A DNA stretch of 64,000 bases from Galaxea fascicularis (Eukaryota > Cnidaria > Anthozoa > Scleractinia > Euphylliidae). The notes beneath the pieces were generated by a model. It was not told the DNA's origin. It saw only the letters and a list, made by a program, of their open reading frames with translations, and did no database searches. Position 1 is the stretch's first letter. Every line of letters begins with the position of its first letter. The position numbers and the translations under genes were made by a program. Positions 43,365 through 56,700 of this stretch are shown here, piece by piece. Where the stretch lies: the NCBI GenBank assembly GCA_948470475.1, contig OX419347.1:15061675-15125674 (forward strand), in the 5' to 3' direction.

Positions 43365-45235
43365 GTAAAAAACATGTAAATAACATGTAAATCGATGTAA
43401 ATTTACTGTAAAAGATAATTTACATGATTTTTGGACTTTTACATGCTTGCAAAAATCATGTAAATATCATGGAAATTTTTTAACTGCAACATGTAAATGC
43501 AAGGGTAGACCCTGTAAATTTTGAATACAAAAACGGAGAGACCATGTAAATAACATGTAAATTCGGGGAACAGGACACTGTGAAGATCCTGTAAATAACA
43601 CGTAAATCCAAAAAAAGGACACTGCCAAGATCGTGTAAATACCCTGTAAATCGAAAAAGGGAAACTTCCAAGATCCTGTAAATACCATGTAAATCGAAAG
43701 AGAGACTGCCAAGATCCTGTAAATATCATGTAAATCGAAAAAGAGAGACTTCCAAGATCCTGTAAATACCATGTAAATCGAAAAAGAGACTGCCAAGATC
43801 CTGTAAATATCGTGTAAATCGAAAAAGGGAGACTGCCAAGATCCTGTAAATACCCTGTAAATCGAAAAAGGGAGACTACCAAGATCCTGCAAATATAATG
43901 TAAATCGAAAAAGGGAGACTTCCAAGATCCTGTAAATATCATGTAAATAGAAAAAGGGAGACTTCCAAGATCCTGTAAATATCATGTAAATCGAAAAAGA
44001 GAGACTTTCAAGATCCTGTAAATATCATGTAAATTAAAAAAGGAAGACTGCAAAGATCCTGTAAATACGCTGTAAATCGAAAAAGGGACACTGCCAAGAT
44101 CCTGTAAATGTCATGTAAATAGAAAAAGGGAGACTTCCAAGATCCTGTAAATATCATGTAAATCGAAAAAGGGAGACTGCCAAGATCCTGTAAATACCCT
44201 GTAAATCGAAAAAGGGAGACTACCAAGATCCTGCAAATATAATGTAAATAGAAAAAGGAGGACTGCCAAGATCCTGTAAATATCATGTAAATCGAAAAAG
44301 AGAGACTTCCAAGATCCTGTAAATACCATGTAAATCGAAAAAGAGAGACTGCCAAGATCCTGTAAATATCATGTAAATCGAAAAAGGGAGACTGCCAAGA
44401 TCCTGTAAATACCCTGTAAATCGAAAAAGGGAGACTACCAAGATCCTGCAAATATAATGTAAATAGAAAAAGGGAGACTTCCAAGATCCTGTAAATATCA
44501 TGTAAATCGAAAAAGAAGAGACTTCCAAGATCCTGTAAATACCATGTAAATCGAAAAAGGGAGACTGCCAAGATCCTGTAAATACCCTGTAAATTGAAAA
44601 AGGGAGACTACCAAGATCCTGTAAATATCATGTAAATCGAAAAAGAGAGACTGCCAAGATCCTGTAAATACCCTGTAAATCGAAAAAGGGAGACTGCCAA
44701 GATCCTGTAAATATCCTGTAAATCGAAAAAGGGAGACTACCAAGATCCTTCAAATGTAATGTAAATAGAAAAAGGGAGACTGCCAAGATCCTGTAAATAT
44801 CATGTAAATCGAAAAAGAGAGACTTCCAAGATCCTGTAAATATCATGTAAATTGAAAAAGGAAGACTGCAAAGATCCTGTAAATACGCTGTAAATTGAAA
44901 AAGGGAGACTACCAAGATCCTGTAAATACCATGTAAATCGAAAAAGGGACACTGCCAAGATCCTGTAAATGTCATGTAAATAGAAAAAGGGAGACTTCCA
45001 AGATCCTGTAAATGTCATGTAAATCGAAAAAGGGACACTGCCAAGATCCTGTAAATCGAAAAAGGGAGACTTTCAAGATCCTGTAAATACCATGTAAATC
45101 GAAAAAGGGAGACTGCCAAGATCCCGTAAATATCATGTAAATCGAAAAAGGGAGACTGTCAAGATCCTGTAAATACCCTGTAAATCGAAAAAGGGAGACT
45201 GCCTAGGTCCTAAGATCGTGCAAATAACACATACA
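43365..45235. repeat. Left subterminal 43 bp satellite of the CACTA element
   Basis: About forty tandem units of roughly 43 bp: CATGTAAATCGAAAAAGGGA followed by GACTGCCAAGATCCTGTAAATA. Units vary at AT(A/C)-(A/C)TG and at GACTGCC/GACTTCC/GACTACC. Each unit carries two TGTAAAT heptamers. The long minus-strand open frames across it repeat the peptide theme FTGSWQS and result from the repeat having no stops. Confidence 0.9.
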
Positions 45236-46491
45236 TGTAAATCAATGGCCTGCCAAGGTGGGTAAAAGAATTTGGAATATGTTTTTCTAATGAGTAGCAT
45301 AAATAGTTTATGCGGGAACAAAACAATATTGGCTACAGGGAAGAGTTGATGGATTGGTGAAAAAGGCCTATACAAACAGTTGGCAAAGTATACAGGGGCG
45401 TAACACTCCTGCAAGGAACAACTTTTCTCCATTAAATTAAATAGGCCCTTAAACGCTGTCTGAATACCACGTAAAAGAAATAAACTTAAGGTAAATCTAC
45501 TGTCTTTATTGTTGCAAAATAGTCTTTTCAGTCAAACCTGAATTAAATATGATCTTGTACCTGCAAGATAATTTTTTTTAAAGTTCTAAAAATTTGTTTA
45601 AAGAATAATCAGTTTTAAGTACCTATTACAGAAAAATCTTTTACCTCTTTTAAACTCAATATCACACCTATTTGTACAAAATTAATGTAAAAACGATTTC
45701 TTAAATAATGTACTTTTTGATGGTATGTGTCATGTAAAATAAATTATGATAAATTTGAATATATTTCTATAATAAAATATTTAAATAAGTCATCTTCAAC
45801 ATATCAACATTTGATCGATAAACTAATACAAAGGGACTAGTCACAGGAACAGTTCATATGAAAGAATTATGTAAAAACATGATAAATGTAAATATATTTC
45901 TATGAAGTATTTAAATCAGTCATCAATGTATCATGATCTGATTGATAAACAAAAATTCTAAACATTTACGGTTTGCAAACACAAAGGGACTAGTTACAGG
46001 TAGCCTGATACTGTTTTTGATTGACTGATTTTTTTTCTTTGATCAAAAGGGCGAATCACAGGAACAGTACATGAGGGCAAAATGTAAAAATAATGATTAA
46101 CTTAAATATACAGTGTATTTCTAAAAAATATTTAAATACGATAAGATAAGATTGGACTGATAAAATATCATACAGTAACTAATTAAACATTTCATTAATT
46201 TTTATGGTCTGCAAACACAAAGAGACTAGTTGCAGGTAATCTGATATCATTTTTGATTGACTGATTTTTTTTGCTTAAAGGGGCTAGTTGCAGGAACAGT
46301 TCAGTTCAGTTTAACTTGTTCCTTCAATTCAAACCAATTTGAATTTGTGCTAATACTTGCAGGGACTAACTCTTGGTTGCTGTACCTTTTTTTGCACAAT
46401 TAATGGGTCTACAGTTTTCATCAAAGAACTTGTCGTACCACCTCTTACAATGGCTTGTTACAGCAAGAGCTCCCCTTGTGTGTACTGACCT
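45236..46491. other. AT-rich interior of the CACTA element, no gene seen
   Basis: Contains loosely repeated stretches such as AAAGGGACTAGT(C/T)ACAGG at about 45833, 45984 and 46222, but no coding content. It probably includes the 3' UTR of the gene ending at 46492. Confidence 0.45.
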
Positions 46492-49400
46492 TTATGCATC
46501 AGGAATTACAGTTAAATTATTGTGAGTAATTACTTCTTTATTGTTCTTCCTCAACACAATCTTTCTTTCATAGAGGACCCTTCCAAGGGACCTCAGGAGG
46601 TCCTCTTTTGCCGAGTCTTTCATACACGGAATGCAGTATGACTTCAGTGCAGGTTTTAATTTCTTGAGTGTCACATTTGACACTGTTTTTGCCTTCAAAT
46701 AGTGTAGGGCAACAATAATGGCTTGATCTCTATCAACCTGTCAAACAAAAAGCAATCCACTATTAACACAGCACGGTTAGAAAACTCAGCAGGCATTGCT
46801 GTGATGCTTTTTACCCAAAAAATGAAAGAACATTTCCAAAGGCAATGTCAAATTCATCGATTGCAGCGATTTTACAGCTGTAACACAAGCGACACATATG
46901 GCAGATGCTACAGGTTCCAGGGGTTTCCTTTTCCACTGGCGACCAGCGATTTTTGCCGCCTGTTGAATGGCTCAGTCAACGGCAACTGTGCGCTAAAGTA
47001 TTGCTGTTGTTAAATATTTATTTTTGCCGACACATCCATTACATCTCTGCCTGCTTTGCTCAAGTTGATGGCAACTTCATTTGAAAAGGAAAACCCTGAG
47101 GTTCACCTTGTTTTGAAAAGTGTCAATTGACCATAACATGGATGTCCAATATCAAAGCTACATGCCATAAACTAACTAAAATGCACATGTCTTGGTCAAC
47201 CTGTTAGCTGGAGTATGGCCATGTTGGGCAACTTTATTGTTGTTGTGCATATTCGCCCACAAGCAATTCTGCTAGCCATGATGACCATGAGAAAAGCAAT
47301 TCATGGGTTGCTATGAGTATGGTGATCTGCTTGGCAGCCCTTCTGGCTCCTTATTGAAAAAATCATTTGAATATACTTACAAAGCCTGACTCCAGCATCT
47401 TCAATTCATTTATTTTCTTTTTTTTCTGCATTTCACTTTCAATATTTTCATTGTGATTGCAGGCTTCCTCTTCAACTTGATGCACATTTTGATCATTTGC
47501 CTTTTAGACAGAATTTAGATACATGCATAGTTTAGTGAATCAGAAGATAAAATACAATACAAAAAAATAAAAGGATGTAATAAACTGGAGAACCTTTTCA
47601 TTTGTGTCAACTTTTTTATGATTGTTTTTCAACAATAATTGTTCCAAAAATAATTTACATGTATTATTTTCCATTTTTCAATGTGAATAATAAAGTACAG
47701 TTTATGTGTACCTACAGCTGTACATCAATGTTCCATGCTAGAGATTTCAGGAAAGAGTTCTAAACATGTTTTAAGAGTAAACAACAATATTATTGATAGC
47801 CCTTAATGAACTTGAAAATGGTTACCTCAGTTTCTGTGGCCACTTTTTGATTGCTCTTTGGGACAAGTTTTCTTCGCACCTAGAAATAGAAATTGGTATA
47901 TTAGTTGTGAGAAAACAAGATTAGTTTGAGATGGTGGTAAATTACATTTGAGTGATACTGTACATGTAAAATGATCATTACCTCAGGTTCCGAGTCCACT
48001 TTCTGAACTTTTTCAGGTACACTGTTTGATTCCTAATTAAAAAAAACCATGCTATGGTCAACTAGTTGGAATACATCATTTTAATATTGGGTGTGATTTT
48101 CCACTTGAGAAATTTTTGTTGTTGTGATGTTTTCTTAATAATAAAAAAGGTTAGAGGTTCACTATTTGTATTTCTATAGACATATATAGAAGTAACCACT
48201 ATGGTTCTGCCTGCAATACAGTTTATCAGGACTTTTAATAGTTGACAGAACCCCACCTATCAGCTTAGGATTCTCTTGGAAATACATGATATAAACTGCA
48301 CCAGAATACAAAATAAAAGTAAAATTGTTTGATTGCTTAATTACAGCTTTTGACCAATCTCATGCTAAGGAGTCCCTTTTCCCAGGAATAGTTATGTAGA
48401 AGTCTGTATTTCAAAAATACAAAATTGTGCCAATTAGAGCTGTTTTTAAAACACATTTTAACAATCCACAAACCCTTGACCAATTTTATTATTAAGGAAA
48501 TGATAACATACAAATTTTATCATGTCTACAATTACTTGTCATTGTCTGATAAGGGAGCTTCTAATTCATTACTCATTTCATTGCTCTTTTCTTTTCAAAT
48601 CTCATTGAACAAAGATTACATTGTAATAAATTTTTGTAGTTATGACAAATACGCTGTAGTAAATACACCTTTGTAGTGTACTTGATTTCTTTCCTTTAAT
48701 TGCAAGGCCTTTTGTGCAATTTAAACACAACTGTTTAAGTGAACTACTGATGTTCTGTCTACTTTTCTTTTAAAAATTAGTTGGCAGGAAAATTCAAGTG
48801 AAATAAGAATATTAATAAATTTGAACTTAGCTAGTCTCTCACCTCTGCCTTCGTTCTGCATGCTCTTTTCCTTGAGCCATTTTTAGAGGCCTAACAACAA
48901 AATAATATTAATACCAAAAAGAAAAGAAAAATAATTCTATTACTAAACTAAATGCATCATACACACGAGACTCCTGCTACACACCAGTATCTTGAATGTT
49001 GGCAAGCAATTTATTAACATTGACATAAAATCAGCATGTTGACTTTGCTGCAACAACTCCAATCCCCGGCTACTTTTTTGTATCTTCACACCTACCTTGA
49101 AAATATTCTCCATTCAAATGAATGGAGAATACTGGGCAGGGTTGTCTGTATCCATTCTCTCTAGAAGTGATAAAATAACAATCTCACCTGATTTTGGTAG
49201 GCACTTGGTTTCCTTAAAGAGCACATAATGTTACTTATGTGCTTTCTGCCTTTTGCTTTATCCAGTGTAACCTGATCAGCATCTGCCACCCTATATACTC
49301 CATACATGGATTTGAGATCAGGATCGTCCAAAATTGTGTTGCATAGTTCTAAATTTAACTTGCTTTCTTCTTCAGTGGTCCCAGGACAGGCCTTGAGACC

Positions 49401-51780
49401 TCCTGATCCTTTCCACTTTCCAAAACAAAACAAAAACAGAGAAGAAAAAAAGCAAGGCATAACTTTAGATTTATCTCTCTCAGTTCATGCACTGTATAAC
49501 ACCCATGACTTTAAAAAAAATCATACATTTTAAACAATCCACAGTACAAATCCTACATTTTGTATTAAATAATCCACAATCTGATTATAGACCTCCTGTC
49601 CTAAGCATAATTTTTATAGGCAAGGCCTGTTGAGTGATTGTAAGCAAAAAACAAACAAAACAAAAAAAGGCACCTGATTAACAAGACTTCATCTTAACAT
49701 TGTCGATACCAATAACATACATACACTGTACACAAGCAATGCTTTTAGCCAGATGAGTCTCTGGATCTTGTGGATGTACTTTAAAAATTACTGCCAGGAT
49801 GAAACCCAGCAGAACATTTTGGATGCCCACTTTTGAAACCCTGAGGAAATGATACTTCTTTCCACAGGACCAACATTAAGTTTGGTGGATGTCAATTTCA
49901 AATACTTGGCATGAAACTGAGCAATATGTGGAGATTATACATGTGTGTTAGGTAATTGTTTCTTGAATAATAATTATAATGTACCTTGCCTTCCAAATTA
50001 AGGGCTTTCACTTTGTTGTTAATTAGGTTGTTAAACTTGTTCCAGGCATGATTTGCTGCCTGTGCACTCAATTCTGTCTTGCAGAGTTTCAGAAGTTCCT
50101 TTTTTGAGGACAATTCTTTGGCTTTTTCCTGTTTCTTTTGGCTTTTCAAACTCTTCTCCTCATCTTCTAATTTAAACAAAACAATCACACAGCACAATAG
50201 TTATTAAACCATCTCAGTTATAAGCACTACCCAAACAATAGTGCAAATAAAATCCTGACAAAAATTCAGACTTGTATGGTAGTTGAACCCATGACCTTTG
50301 CAACACTGGTGCAATGCTCTACCAACTGAGCTAACACGCTAACTGGAAGCTGCTCATTTTATTGGCGCATAAATTGCAGTATGTTCTTGTGACTGATGAA
50401 TATGTGAGGAGTATATCAATATCAAATATTTGAACTGTGGATTAAAGAATGAAGAAGTTTGCAGATCATGGATTCGACTCCTGTACCAGCCTGATGTTTT
50501 TAAGGCTCTATTTTCACCACTGCTTAAGTAACGTTTATAACTGCAATGATCATTCACATCTTCAATCCTTAATCTCCAGTTTAGATGTACGAGTTTCATA
50601 TGCTCATACGAGGTAATATTATCATAAATATTTGTTTAAAAGGTAGCCTTAATATTTCAAACTACCTTGTTCCATTTTCTTCAACATAGTTGTCAGTGTT
50701 CTCTAGACAAGGGAACATTTGCCACTATTACTTTTATAACTTGTGACTACATTCTCAGGTGTCCACTAAATAGAGATGCTATTTAGTAACTAAGGAAAAT
50801 AAGTTTTAGTGGACCTTGGCTATTGTCCACATACAGTAATAAAGGGTGTCTGCTCACTACTGTATACTGTTGGCTTGAAACAGGTTTGATTGCAATCACA
50901 TTCTGTCAGTGGATGCAATTATGAACAGTGCATGTCTGGTAAGGTAATGACTGTAATAATTTATTAATTCTTTAGAAAAGAGATGCAATCAGCCTGTACT
51001 TCCACACTTTGTAATGTCATACTGTACCTTATTCTTAATAACCAAGACTGGAATCAAGTCCTCAAACCCATTCACTTTTAAAAAGCCTTCTGCTGTACTT
51101 GTGTCTGGTTCTACCTGCCAAACATAAATTGCAAAGATGCTAATTTAAAGTATCCATAATCATCACATTTTTTTCACTTCATTTTCTTGTGGGATGGGTT
51201 TACTTGGGGAATTTTATAGGGTTAGCATCCCCGTCTGTTTCATATGGGATTCCCCCCCCCCCCCCCCCCCGGGAGTGTACACGTACATTGTAAGCTTACA
51301 CTTTGTTTGTTATCAAAGCTCAATTTACCGCGTGTATGCAAGTGAAAGTAAGTCCTTTCATGTCAATATGGCTTTCTTCCAGCGTTTGGAGACGATACCA
51401 CTTTCGTCATCATTAACTTAGCTTATATTTTCAGTTGAGACAGATGCTTGTTTACAGCGAACGGTACGGGCGTTGCAGTATTTTTGCAACAAACCGTGGG
51501 TCCTTTTAATCAAATAGAGCTTAGTGTTTTTCACCTGGAATTCGGGCTAATTTAAACACTCTTTAAGCTTAATCTTGTAAATAATCGCCATTAAAGGTAA
51601 GAATACATGGTTGGTTTTGCGGCGTGCTCATGGTCCGTTGGGAAAGAGGAGCCCGTTCCAAAATTTCAAAACACCACAACATGGAACAAAAATAAATTAA
51701 CTTACCTCAGAAGAAACAGCAGTCTTTGAAATAACTGCACAATCTTTTTCATATTTTCTCGAGAGAAGACGCACTGAAAT
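46492..51780 (-). CDS. Ten-exon cargo gene of unknown function in the CACTA element
   Basis: Exons in transcript order: first exon ending at 51706 (start codon not found; frame open through VRLLSRKYEKDCAVISKTAV), 51028-51114, 50666-50702, 49985-50166, 49188-49415, 48843-48890, 47982-48032, 47826-47879, 47381-47500, 46492-46737. All join in phase, giving 350 residues after exon 1. Readable pieces: EGFLKVNGFEDLIPVLVIKN; LCKTELSAQAANHAWNKFNN; KACPGTTEEESKLNLELCNT with DKAKGRKHISNIMCSLRK; Lys/Glu-rich linkers; and C-terminal LKKLKPALKSYCIPCMKDSA, EDLLRSLGRVLYERKIVL. It is highly charged and lacks signal peptide or membrane spans, so probably nuclear. I do not recognise the family; a DNA-binding transposition accessory protein is a guess. 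Confidence 0.6.
50195..50345 (-). repeat. tRNA-derived SINE copy, minus strand
   Basis: Read on the minus strand it has GTTAGCTCAGTTGGTAGAGC (box A) and GGTCATGGGTTCAACTACC (box B-like), then a body with TAGTGCTTATAACTGAGATG. Not a functional tRNA. Confidence 0.65.
50460..50585 (+). repeat. Partial SINE copy, plus strand
   Basis: Begins in the box B-like GGATTCGACTCC and continues TGCTTAAGTAACGTTTATAA, CTGCAATGATCATTCACAT, a body related to the minus-strand copy 120 bases to the left, which it faces head to head. The box A part is missing. Confidence 0.55.
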
Positions 51781-51934
51781 CGACGGTACTAACTTTGGTT
51801 TGAAAAAGGCGCGAATTTCGGCGCTAAAACTAGAGCGGCGCGGTTACCGTGTTTAGTGAGCCCACGCTGTCGCTGGCAATGTGTGACTCTTGAGCTTAGG
51901 TTGGTACTACGTATACGATATATCCTTCTCAAAC

Positions 51935-51971
<37 letters not shown>

Positions 51972-52068
51972 TAAGCGTGAAGGAGGTTTGGATACCCGGT
52001 CTTAATTACCATAGATTTTGACGATTTTACTTCTCCGTTTACTCCTTAGTTTTTGTTTCGATTGAGAA

Positions 52069-52216
52069 GATATATCAAACACTCGAGACAGTGTTTCATC
52101 GGATATCCAAACACCTCGAATTTCGTCAAAAATACTCCGCTGCGCGTCGTATTTTCAACTCTCTTCTCGGTGTTTGGATATCCCGATGAAACACTGTCTC
52201 TCGTGTTTGATATATT
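52069..52216. mobile_element. MITE hairpin (GATATATCAAACACTCGAGACAG)
   Basis: Left arm GATATATCAAACACTCGAGA...GGATATCCAAACACC is mirrored by GGTGTTTGGATATCC...TCTCGTGTTTGATATATT. 148 bp, lying between the divergent cargo genes and just upstream of a plus-strand ATG at 52306. Confidence 0.85.
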
Positions 52217-52305
52217 ACAACCTCTGTCGTTTCAATACCGGCCACGTTCTGATGTGATGTTCTTTACGTTAACGAAGATGAAATTTCGCGTGTACAAAGT
52301 GTAAT

Positions 52306-53248
52306 GGCAAGCAAACGAAAACAAATCGATGGTAAGTCATCCAGAGATTTCATGCGATTGTTTTTTCCTGTCTCTAGCTAATTCTGTACTTTTTAAGCAC
52401 GTGTTGTATCTGAGTGTTGTGTGTTTGCCAAGTCGCCATTGGGTCTTATAGGAATAACAACACTTTATCTGACCCCAGAAAAAAAGGAGAGAGTACGCCT
52501 AATACTTGAGTATCAAAACAGCAAAATAAGATGCAGTGATGAAATATTCAGAACGGAGAGAAAAGTTTCAGACTTTCTCTCCTCTTCTTTTAAAAGAGAA
52601 AAGTTACTTTTAGTGGGAGTGGGGATTTAAAAATGCCTGGTAGCCAGTCACATGCACTTAGCAGGTGACTAGCTATAAAGACATTTCTTTTTTACCCTTT
52701 TTGTTGTGGAATTTTCAACTATGCATGTAGGTCCTGGAATTTGTCTTTTTACAGCTGTCAACTTTTTTTGATTTCGACAGGTGACAAGATACAGTGTACC
52801 TTGTTTCTGCCCGGTATGCAATGGGGAAAAAAAGAATAAAAAGACTGTGAAAAGACACCTTGAAAACTTCCTTAACTCTCATGGACACAATAGCAATGAT
52901 GAAACTACAGAACCTGATAGCATTGTGTACCAGGCAGAAGCTAGTTTTGTTGGTGGTCAGCCCAACCTCTCCCATTCCATGTTGCAATCTGGAAACCCTT
53001 CAATCTTGAGATCAGACATTTCTAATGGTGGTGTTTCAGAGTCAGACAACGACAGTGACATGGATGATATGAGTCATTTGGAGCCATTAGAATGTGATTC
53101 ACAACCTACATCAGATGTTGATGACATTGACTCTGAGGATCCGGATGTTGATGAGCCAGTAGATGCCATTGTGCCAAACCTAATTCATATGTTTGCCTCT
53201 GGAGTGACTTGGGAGCGACAACTCACTCAGCATAATAAGTCTGATTGA
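52306..53248 (+). CDS. Possible CACTA transposase N-terminus (zinc-binding ORF)
   Basis: The main exon is 52781-53248, following an acceptor TTTCGACAG, and ends in TGA. It reads VTRYSVPCFCPVCNGEKKNK, KTVKRHLENFLNSHGH, then an acidic Ser/Asp-rich tail (ESDNDSDMDDMSHLEPLEC). A CxxC followed by H...H at the N-terminus resembles the zinc-knuckle start of animal EnSpm transposases. The catalytic part does not follow. A small exon at 52306-52333 (MASKRKQID, donor GTAAGT) is likely the start, but its phase does not fit 52781 directly, so an intermediate exon or other joining is needed. Confidence 0.4.
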
Positions 53249-53370
53249 TATTATCAATGTTTGTCAGCAGTCTTGTTCTCCACAAACACTAATTTCTTAT
53301 AATTTCTACACTGAAAACATGCTCATTAAAGATTGTTGTATCAGATGTAGCAAACAAATGCATATATAAG

Positions 53371-53612
53371 CACTATAGTACATATAAAAGCTAAACTGTG
53401 AGTAAGGTTAGAGATGGTCCATTCTTGAAATGGCCCAGCATAACTAATCAATAAAAATGAATCAACTGAAAGCTAATTATCAATGAATCAGCATTATTTA
53501 ATGACATAACCAACTGTGCAAAAACATCATCCATTGTAATACCACTGACAGAAAAATCTTGTTAGGCATCATTATTTGCCTTTATGCATGTGTGGGAGTG
53601 GGTACACTGTTA
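53371..53612 (+). repeat. Direct repeat copy A flanking the last kinase exon
   Basis: About 240 bases (AAAAGCTAAACTGTGAGTAA ... TTTATGCATGTGTGGGAGT) recur in the same orientation at 54043-54285 with about 10% differences. The last exon of the kinase gene lies between the copies. Confidence 0.8.
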
Positions 53613-53717
53613 GCCAGAAAGCATCATGAGCTCAAAGACAAACTATTTTTTCTGATGCCAGATGATGTCTTTCCCTGATGTTTCAATCTTGAAAGCTGAT
53701 GTACTGCTATCCATGTC

Positions 53718-56700
53718 CTATGCTTTTGAAGAGGAGCTTAAATTGGCAAGTTTTTCAAGTGCAACAGCAATGTTTGGTCGGTTCTGAGGTCGAAAGTGTG
53801 CCATTTGTTTCCCAAGATCAAGTAGTTGCCTTTCTTGGATACCAAGTGCGGCCTTCATTGCCTTCATAGTCAAACAGTACATATGACCAAACGAATAAAT
53901 ATCACTTGACTGTGATGGTTGCTTTCCATCAGACACCTCTGGAGAAACATGAGGAAACTTTTCCCTGTACTGCCTTCTCTCACTGACATTCATAAGCCTA
54001 TGCCGCAATGATCCTGGAAGAAAATAAAAACATGCATTGTTTGAGCATATATAAGTGGTACATGTAAAAGCTAAACTGTGAGTAAGATTAGAGATGGTCA
54101 ATTCTTGAAATGACTTGGCATAACTAATCAATGAAAATGAATCAACTGAATGCTAATTATCAATGAATCAACATTATTTAATGACATAACCAACTGTGCA
54201 AAAACATCCATTTTAATACAGTTGTACCACTGACAGAAATCTTGTTGAGCATCATTATTTGCCTTTATGCATGTGTGGGAGTTGTCACGACAATTTACAT
54301 TTTGGATACAGTGGAACCTTGCTTACTCAAAAATCATTAAGTCCCCTGGTTTTGACCTTGTGTTTACAGTCATTTACTATCAGCTACCTCAGACTGGTTA
54401 TTTTATTTTCCCTTGAATCAAAGGTGACTTAAATTTAGCCTGTTAACTCAAACTATATTTTTAGCTTTGGTCTTTAAGTATCAAACCATAGCTGATTGAC
54501 TAATCAGAACCTTGGAATCTTTATTGATAACAGGAATTGCCAATTAGCCTGAAGATAATGGTGCAAAAATCACACATGAAATGTTTCAATTACAGTTCAT
54601 ACAAACATAGTCTGGTAAGTTGTAAGTGTACTTAAAATAAACCCTGGTTGTGAAGTACAATAAAACCTCCAAATACTACAAACAATTAACAGTTTAGGAT
54701 GCATGAAATTCAACACCAAGCCTAATATAACTTGACCCCCCACTAACTCATACTAGTTTTCTTTTCCATTGGGAGTTTGAGTGAGCAGAGTTCTACTGTA
54801 TAAGCTCAGCTGATAGAAACATGAGTTTTGTGAGATAAAAATGGCGTTACATGAGACGACAACTGGAAAAAATAAATACCTCTGCAAAGATGAGATGTGC
54901 TGCTTTTATTTATTTTTATTATTCAACACATTGTGACAATGTCCAAATATGGTCATAGCACGCTTAACAGATATCCTGCGATATAAGTACTTTTGTGTGG
55001 CTTTTTCTGCTTTTCTGCATCAGTCTCAATAAATTGTACTTTGTGATCATTTTGTTGAATAATAAAACAATTATCCTACTCAATCTTGCAGATATCTCAG
55101 GTGATATTCCATGCAATTTCGCAGGATAATTGTTAAATGGGTGGTGTGTACACAATATATATATTTATTGTACACATATCCACTTAACAGTTATTAATAT
55201 ATTACAGTATTAATAATCAACTCACTGGTGAGGTGTTTGACAGCATACAGCAAACACTGCTGTGCATAACTAGCATGTATTAAGTCACCCAAGCATACTG
55301 TCTCCTGTTAATTGAACATTCTGACTCCTCTTCTCTTTTTGATAAGAGCTAAGCTTAACATGAAGTGTTCATTTCAGTCACTCAATACACACAAAAAATA
55401 CACACACCTTTTGCATCTGCAATGTAGCAGGCTTTTCCAAAGTCGATTAAAACACCCCTTTTCAAGCCATTTGCTTCTTCTAAGACAACATTATTACCCT
55501 TAATATCATTATGTAGAATGCCAACTGAAAAAAGGTGACGTAACGCTTCTCCAACAGATAGCAGTAAATGCAAAGCAAGTTGTAAGTTTGGTTTGCTGCA
55601 TCCCTGTTGACGTCTTAAGAAGCTTGAATATGTTTCAGCTTTCCCTGCAGTCTTGCATAACTTTGTTGCTAGAACAAATGGTGTGGTAGTGGTGCAGACT
55701 CCTATGAGCATTGGAATTCCTGGATGACTTGGAATATTGAGGAGCATGTCTGCCTCTGCATGAACTTCCTTAAAGTGACTCAAATCTTTAAAAATCTTAA
55801 ATGCAGCAGGAACACCTTTGTAAGATCCTTCAATGCAGTATCCAAATGTTCCCTCACCGATAAGCTGTCCCTGTGTAAGGTCTGACATATCCTCTTTGCA
55901 GAGATTGAGAGAAGGAATAGGGAATGGTCTAAAATATGCTTGCTGCTCTGCTTGTTTAGAAGACTGCATATTCTTTGGTCTTAAATCAACTTGGGTTTTC
56001 ACTATATCCCTACACGTATGCACAGCATTGGTTGCATTCGTATCCTCATGGGAACCATTTGGTCTTGAAACAGCTTGTTCATCAATGCAAGCAGCCTGGG
56101 AAGCATTTTCACACTGTTGTTCAGACGTTTCCTTGTTTGGGCTGGAAGGTTTGTCTGGCAATGTTGTATCTCCTGCCTTCTCATCAATACATTGCAAACC
56201 ATAGTAATACCACTTATTGTTTGATCGTTTTCTTTGTAGTCCAGGAAAGGCATGCTTAACAGTAATACCACACTCAACTTGACTAAGCTTACTGCCAAAA
56301 CTATTAAGAAATTCTCTTATGGCTGTCAATGGCACTTTATCAGTTGCTCCTCCAGCTTTATAATGCTCTCTTAACCTTCAAAATAAATATTAATGTTAAT
56401 TCATCATCATCTAATCCTTTCCATGCCAAGTGGTACATACAGCTGTAGGGCCTTCTTGGAGGGATTAATTGAACACTGGCTCTCGGGACAGGTGGTCAGC
56501 CCATTGCCAAGCCACTATCCAACCCTATACTAGTCAGTAGTGTAGGTAAAGGTCATCTTTTTAAATTTTCTATGCATTGTATATAATTTGCAGTGGTTTT
56601 GAATTTTTATCAATTGTAATATTACCGTAATTCTTATTGCCAAAGGTAAACATAAACAAAGTTATTATTATTAAAGGCATAGCACAACACCAGGAACTAC

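Noticed and set aside
43365..45235. CRISPR-like array
   Set aside because: Units are contiguous and vary by point changes, with no unique spacers, and the DNA is eukaryotic.
43439..45432. A series of overlapping minus-strand open frames rich in FTGSWQSPFF and YLQDLGSL peptides
   Set aside because: They are one 43 bp tandem repeat read in rotating frames; because the unit has no stop in these frames, long ORFs arise without coding selection.
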